A stretch of 64,000 nt of DNA from assembly GCF_030286555.1 (NCBI RefSeq), contig NZ_JASVWF010000005.1, forward strand, positions 372,001-436,000. Reading direction: 5' to 3'. The translations under genes and the position numbers were made by a program. Positions 60,718-64,000 of this stretch are shown piece after piece. Source of the DNA: Actinomycetospora termitidis. Lineage in GTDB: Bacteria; Actinomycetota; Actinomycetes; Mycobacteriales; Pseudonocardiaceae. Position 1 is the stretch's first letter; each line of letters opens with the position of its first letter. Under the pieces are notes generated by a model, which worked only from the letters and a program-made list of their open reading frames with translations, did not search any database and had not been told where the DNA came from.

Positions 60718-62160
60718 ATGACGACGGTGGGTGTCCCGCCCTTGCCCGTCCGCCTGGCCGAACGCTACGGGGCCGGGCCGGTGATCGGCCGCGGTGTGGG
60801 CTCGGTGGTGTTCCGGGCGCACGACTCGCTGCTCGGGCGCGACGCCGCGGTCAAGTCGTTCCGCGTGGAGTCCGACCCACGGGCCGGGCGCGAGCTCAGC
60901 CTGCTCGCCCGGTTCGACCACCCCGGCCTGGTCCCGGTCTACGACGTCGAGGAGCACGACGGGCGGGCGTTCGTCGTCATGGCCCTGCTCGACGGCGGGT
61001 CGCTCACCGACCGGATCGCCGCTGCGGGGGGCGGACTGGGCCTCCCCGACGCCCTCCGCACCGCGGCCACCGTCGGGGGCGCCCTCGAGCACCTGCACCG
61101 CGCCGGGGTGACGCACCGCGGGGTCGGCCCCGCGAACGTGCTCTACGACCTCGACGGGCGCGCCCACCTCTCCGACTTCGGCGTGGCCCTGGTCGCGGAC
61201 GCGCCCCGCATCACCGACACCGGCCTCACCGTCGGCGCGGCGCCCTACCTCGCCCCGGAGCAGGTCCGGGGGGAGCCCGCCGGGCCGGCGGCCGATGTGT
61301 ACGCGCTCGCCCTGGTGCTCATCGAGTCCCTCACCGGGCGGCGGGCCTTCCCCGGCGACCCGCTGAGCGCGGCCCAGGCCCGCCTGGACCGCGGCCCGGT
61401 CCTGCCCGAGGGCCTCGACGACGACCTCGCGGGCCTGCTCACCGCGATGACCGCGGCCGACCCCGCCGACCGCCCCGACGCCGCCGCGGTGTCGGCCGTG
61501 CTCCGCCGGGCCCTCGTCGCCGCCGAGCCGGCCGCGACGACCGTCGTGGCCGCGCCCGGCCTCACGACGGGCGGCCCCGCCACCCGGGTCGGCGTCGGGC
61601 CGCTGGCCGTCGTCGGGGGCGCCCTCGCCCGGGGCGGACCCGTCCGTCGTGGGGCCCCGCGCGCCACCGGCACGCGCGGTGTCCTCGTCCTGGCCGGTCT
61701 CGCCGCGAGCGCGGTGCTCGCCGGCACCGTCGCCATCGCGACCTCCGGACCGGTCGCCGAGGTCTCCGCGGACGACCGCCCGGCGGTCGTGGCCGGCGGG
61801 GCCACCGTCGGTGCGCCGGACACACAGGCGCCCGCGATCGTCGTCCCGCCGTCGTCGGAGCCGGCTCCCCCGACCGACGAGCCGGAGGACGACACCACGA
61901 CCGCCCGCCCGCCCGACCCGCGGACGGTGATCCCGGAGGAGCCGGTGCGTCCGGTCGCGCTCCCGGAGACGACCCGCACGACGACGCCGACCCGCACGAC
62001 ACCGGAGCCCGTCGAGGAGCCGGAGCCGACGGAGCGGGCCGAGCAGCCCGCCGAGCGGCCGGCGGTCGAGCCGACGCGCACGCAGCGCCCGGGCGCGGTC
62101 GGTCAGGTCCTCAACGGCGTGGGGGGGTTGCTGGGCGGCGTGCTCGGCGGCGGCCGCTAA
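60718..62160 (+). CDS. Serine/threonine kinase-like protein lacking the HRD aspartate
   Basis: A 480-residue kinase-fold protein. The glycine-rich loop GRGVGSVVFRAHD, lysine 46 in AAVKSF, glutamate near 59, asparagine 140 and DFG at 153-155 are present. The catalytic loop, however, reads THRGVGPANVL, with glycine (135) where the general-base aspartate of HRD should be, and glycine for the following catalytic-loop lysine. It is probably a pseudokinase or weakly active. A membrane segment near 310-335 is followed by a Pro/Thr/Glu-rich external tail ending in a glycine-rich stretch. GGAGGG precedes ATG 60718. Confidence 0.85.
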   Translation: MTTVGVPPLPVRLAERYGAGPVIGRGVGSVVFRAHDSLLGRDAAVKSFRVESDPRAGRELSLLARFDHPGLVPVYDVEEHDGRAFVVMALLDGGSLTDRIAAAGGGLGLPDALRTAATVGGALEHLHRAGVTHRGVGPANVLYDLDGRAHLSDFGVALVADAPRITDTGLTVGAAPYLAPEQVRGEPAGPAADVYALALVLIESLTGRRAFPGDPLSAAQARLDRGPVLPEGLDDDLAGLLTAMTAADPADRPDAAAVSAVLRRALVAAEPAATTVVAAPGLTTGGPATRVGVGPLAVVGGALARGGPVRRGAPRATGTRGVLVLAGLAASAVLAGTVAIATSGPVAEVSADDRPAVVAGGATVGAPDTQAPAIVVPPSSEPAPPTDEPEDDTTTARPPDPRTVIPEEPVRPVALPETTRTTTPTRTTPEPVEEPEPTERAEQPAERPAVEPTRTQRPGAVGQVLNGVGGLLGGVLGGGR

Positions 62161-62435
62161 CGCTCGAGCGCCTCCACCAGCACCTCGCCGTCCCGCTGCC
62201 GGGCCACCGCGGCCTCGATGCCGGCCAGGGACGCCGCCGCCCGCGAGCAGGGGAATCCGTACTTCGCCCGCACCCGCTCGCTCGCCTCGGTCAGGGCCTC
62301 CCGGCTGCGCCGCGCGAAGTCCTCGAGCGGGTAGCGCCCGCCCTCCTCGAGGTACTCGGCGAGGACCAGCGACGGCGAGTACACCCGCTCGGTGGTCCCG
62401 TCCGGCCAGCGCAGGCGTGCGTGCATCTCGGGCAT
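62157..62435 (-). CDS. MSMEG_0570-family nitrogen starvation response protein
   Basis: A 92-residue soluble protein that matches the MSMEG_0570 family by its landmarks MPEMHARLRWPDGTTERVYS, ALTEASERVRAKYGF and the conserved cysteine in PCSRA. In the family it is linked to a nitrogen-limitation gene cluster, but the activity is unknown. Here the usual cluster (glycosyltransferase, nitrilase and others) is absent, so it is alone. The 3' ends of this gene and the kinase gene overlap by 4 bp. Confidence 0.8.
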   Translation of the reverse strand: MPEMHARLRWPDGTTERVYSPSLVLAEYLEEGGRYPLEDFARRSREALTEASERVRAKYGFPCSRAAASLAGIEAAVARQRDGEVLVEALER

Positions 62436-62487
62436 GCCGACGATCCTCGACGACGACGGCCCGTCCGGGCAGGACCTGGGCCGCGGA

Positions 62488-63159
62488 TCACCGTCCGACG
62501 GGCAACGCCCTCCCCGGGACGGCCCGGCAGGGCGCGCCCCACATCCCGCGGTCGCCGTCGACGGCCTCCTGCCGCTCGCGGTCGAACACCGGGGCGTAGC
62601 GCAGCGCGCGGGAGGTGTCCGTGGTGACGACCCCGGTCAGCAGGGCGGCGTCGGTGAAGTTCAGCTGGGTGCCCAGGACCACGTAGGCGAGTCGGCGCCC
62701 GGCGTCGTCGGTCTCGGGGACGGACGGGTCCGGCACCAGGGTGACGGTCTGCCCGCCGAGCGTGCGGTCGGCGAAGCGCAGCGCCTCCGCCGCGCCGCAC
62801 TCCCCCGTCGCCCGCTGCGGACCGGCCACGCGCGGCGCGGTGATCCCGAGGATCGCGACGACGTGCTCGGTCCCGTCGCCGGTGCGCACCACGACCTCGT
62901 CCCCGGAGTCGACGCGCACCACCTCGCCCAGCAGGGTCGGGTGCGAGGCCGGCGAGGTCGGGCCCGCCGTCGTGGGGGTGGCGACGACGGCGGCGGTCGG
63001 CGCCGCGGGCGTCTCGCCGGACCGGGGGGCCACCAGGAGGCCGATCGCGACGCCGAGCCCGAGCAGCACGAGGCCCGCGGCCGCGAGACGCAGCGGCGCG
63101 GGGTCGCGCCGCACCGCGCGGTGGGCGCCCGTGCCCGGTCCGCCGCCGTGGTCGCCCAT
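62488..63159 (-). CDS. Membrane-anchored protein with degenerate SNase-like domain
   Basis: A 223-residue protein with an N-terminal membrane segment (about 24-44) and a Pro/Thr/Ala linker, then an OB-fold resembling staphylococcal nuclease (VVRVDSGDEVVVRTGDG; the strand-turn AILGITAPRV; and DAGRRLAYVVLG). In active nucleases the corresponding turn carries arginine, aspartate and glutamate (R-L-x-x-IDTPE type). Here these are changed (ITAPR), although the later GRRLAY arginine is kept, so catalysis is doubtful. A GGAGGG site precedes ATG 63159. Confidence 0.65.
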   Translation of the reverse strand: MGDHGGGPGTGAHRAVRRDPAPLRLAAAGLVLLGLGVAIGLLVAPRSGETPAAPTAAVVATPTTAGPTSPASHPTLLGEVVRVDSGDEVVVRTGDGTEHVVAILGITAPRVAGPQRATGECGAAEALRFADRTLGGQTVTLVPDPSVPETDDAGRRLAYVVLGTQLNFTDAALLTGVVTTDTSRALRYAPVFDRERQEAVDGDRGMWGAPCRAVPGRALPVGR

Positions 63160-63280
63160 CACCCTCCTTCGTCCGGGTACGTCCTGTTGCCGGTCTCCGC
63201 ACGGGCGACACCTTCCGGGTCGGCCGCATCGGGGTGAGTGCGGACGCTGAACGGGTGATCGCCGCGGGTAACCCGTCGTC

Positions 63281-64000
63281 GTGAAGAAGCTGATCAATGC
63301 CCCGGGCGACGTCGTCGCCCATGCGCTCGAGGGCGTCGTGCGGTCCACCCCTGGCGCCGCGCTGGTCGAGGGCACCAGCGTGCTCGTCCGGACGGACCTG
63401 CCGACCGACCAGGTGGCGGTGCTCTGCGGCGGTGGATCGGGACACGAGCCCGCCCACGCCGGCTACGTGGGGCCGGGCCACCTCGCGGGAGCGGTGTGCG
63501 GGGAGGTGTTCGCGTCGCCGTCGGCCGACGCCGTGCTCTCCGGCATCCGGGCCTTCCGCGACCACCCGGGCGTGCTGCTCGTCGTCATGAACTACACCGG
63601 CGACCGGCTGAACTTCGGGCTCGCCGCCCAGCTCGCCCGGGCCGAGGGGATCGCGTGCGAGATGGTCACGGTCGCCGACGACGTCGCCCTCGACGCCGAC
63701 GACGACGTGACCGCCGGGCGCCGCGGGCTCGCGGGCACCGTGCTGGTGACGAAGGTGGCGGGCGCGGCCGCCGCGGCCGGGGTCCCGCTCGACGAGGTGG
63801 CGCGCGCGGCCCGGGAGACCGCCGGGGCGGTCGGCACGATGGGGGTGGCGCTCTCCGCCGCCACCGTGCCCTCGGCGGGCGAGCCGGGCTTCGTCCTGGA
63901 GCACGACGAGATCGAGATCGGCCTGGGCATCCACGGCGAGCAGGGCGTGCGGCGGGAGTCGCTGCGGCCGGCCGACGAGCTGGTGGACGAGGTCGTGGAG
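63281..64000 (+). CDS. dhaK: Dihydroxyacetone kinase subunit DhaK, truncated by the window edge
   Basis: The first 240 codons of a DhaK-type protein that binds dihydroxyacetone covalently. LCGGGSGHEPAHAGYVGPGH near 48-67 is the substrate-pocket loop, and histidine 218 in LGIHGEQG is at the expected position for the hemiaminal bond to dihydroxyacetone. It starts with GTG at 63281. Whether it is a PEP-dependent DhaK with DhaL/DhaM or part of an ATP-dependent fused kinase cannot be told, because the gene continues beyond the window. Confidence 0.92.
   Translation, partial: MKKLINAPGDVVAHALEGVVRSTPGAALVEGTSVLVRTDLPTDQVAVLCGGGSGHEPAHAGYVGPGHLAGAVCGEVFASPSADAVLSGIRAFRDHPGVLLVVMNYTGDRLNFGLAAQLARAEGIACEMVTVADDVALDADDDVTAGRRGLAGTVLVTKVAGAAAAAGVPLDEVARAARETAGAVGTMGVALSAATVPSAGEPGFVLEHDEIEIGLGIHGEQGVRRESLRPADELVDEVVE

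Overview
The window is chromosomal DNA from a high-GC actinobacterium, roughly 70-75% GC almost throughout, with many GTG starts and start/stop overlaps. WhiB, AhpE, a DUF3052 gene beside aceE, a PucR-type regulator beside fabD-fabH-acpP-fabF, and DUF3145 all fit Actinomycetes. I infer a Pseudonocardiaceae-like host (Pseudonocardia or Actinomycetospora type) from overall style; no 16S gene is present to settle it.

Layout. 1-252 is a low-GC edge without a convincing gene. 253-5700 holds a Baeyer-Villiger-type flavin monooxygenase, a 2-oxoglutarate/Fe oxygenase, an aminotransferase, a 3-hydroxyacyl-CoA dehydrogenase operon and a DUF1761 membrane protein. 5769-13640 is a phenylacetate module: a TetR regulator, the translationally coupled epoxidase genes paaABCDE, paaZ, paaI and a crotonase. 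It opens phenylacetyl-CoA through an epoxide and passes it toward beta-oxidation. 13654-15566 holds a STAS protein and a ParA-type ATPase overlapping a ribbon-helix-helix-like gene. 15859-18256 is a divergent nitrilase-family/GH1 pair around an 8-bp-arm palindrome. 18334-26074 has a low-GC orphan gene, then a GMC oxidoreductase operon (gluconate-DH subunit 3-like protein, GMC flavoprotein, PEBP protein) under a GAF-Fis regulator with an iron-box-like site upstream, a methyltransferase, an MFS transporter and a membrane protein. 26258-30856 has a UvrA-like ATPase, a histidine phosphatase, an antibiotic-monooxygenase-like protein plus MarR, and tRNA-Val.

30914-43677 is the conserved core: ahpE, an MDR oxidoreductase, DUF3052, aceE, cspA, a PucR regulator, fabD-fabH-acpP-fabF, and DUF3145. 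It links acetyl-CoA production to type II fatty-acid synthesis. It is interrupted by cspA and by an AbiEi/DUF559-like gene between two near-identical hairpins. 43882-51492 holds an MFS exporter, a 40-residue peptide made of DSHWN repeats, a diguanylate cyclase, an acyl-CoA dehydrogenase, a Nudix hydrolase, a YbdK ligase and an SDR/DUF2867 fusion. 51609-64000 holds a whiB1-like gene behind a CRP-like box, an alanine-rich DUF2188 protein, a giant CtpI-like P-type ATPase, a flavin monooxygenase, a MerR/zinc-ribbon pair, a kinase-like protein lacking the HRD aspartate, a nitrogen-starvation-type small protein, a degenerate SNase-fold lipoprotein-like or anchored protein, and the start of dhaK.

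The least explained signals are (i) a dispersed hairpin family with GGTGAGCACT arms at gene 3' ends (6373, 41489, 42524), two copies of which bracket the AbiEi-like gene, and (ii) the small repeat peptide at 45197-45319. No CRISPR array, intact insertion sequence, prophage or recognisable classical secondary-metabolite cluster was seen.
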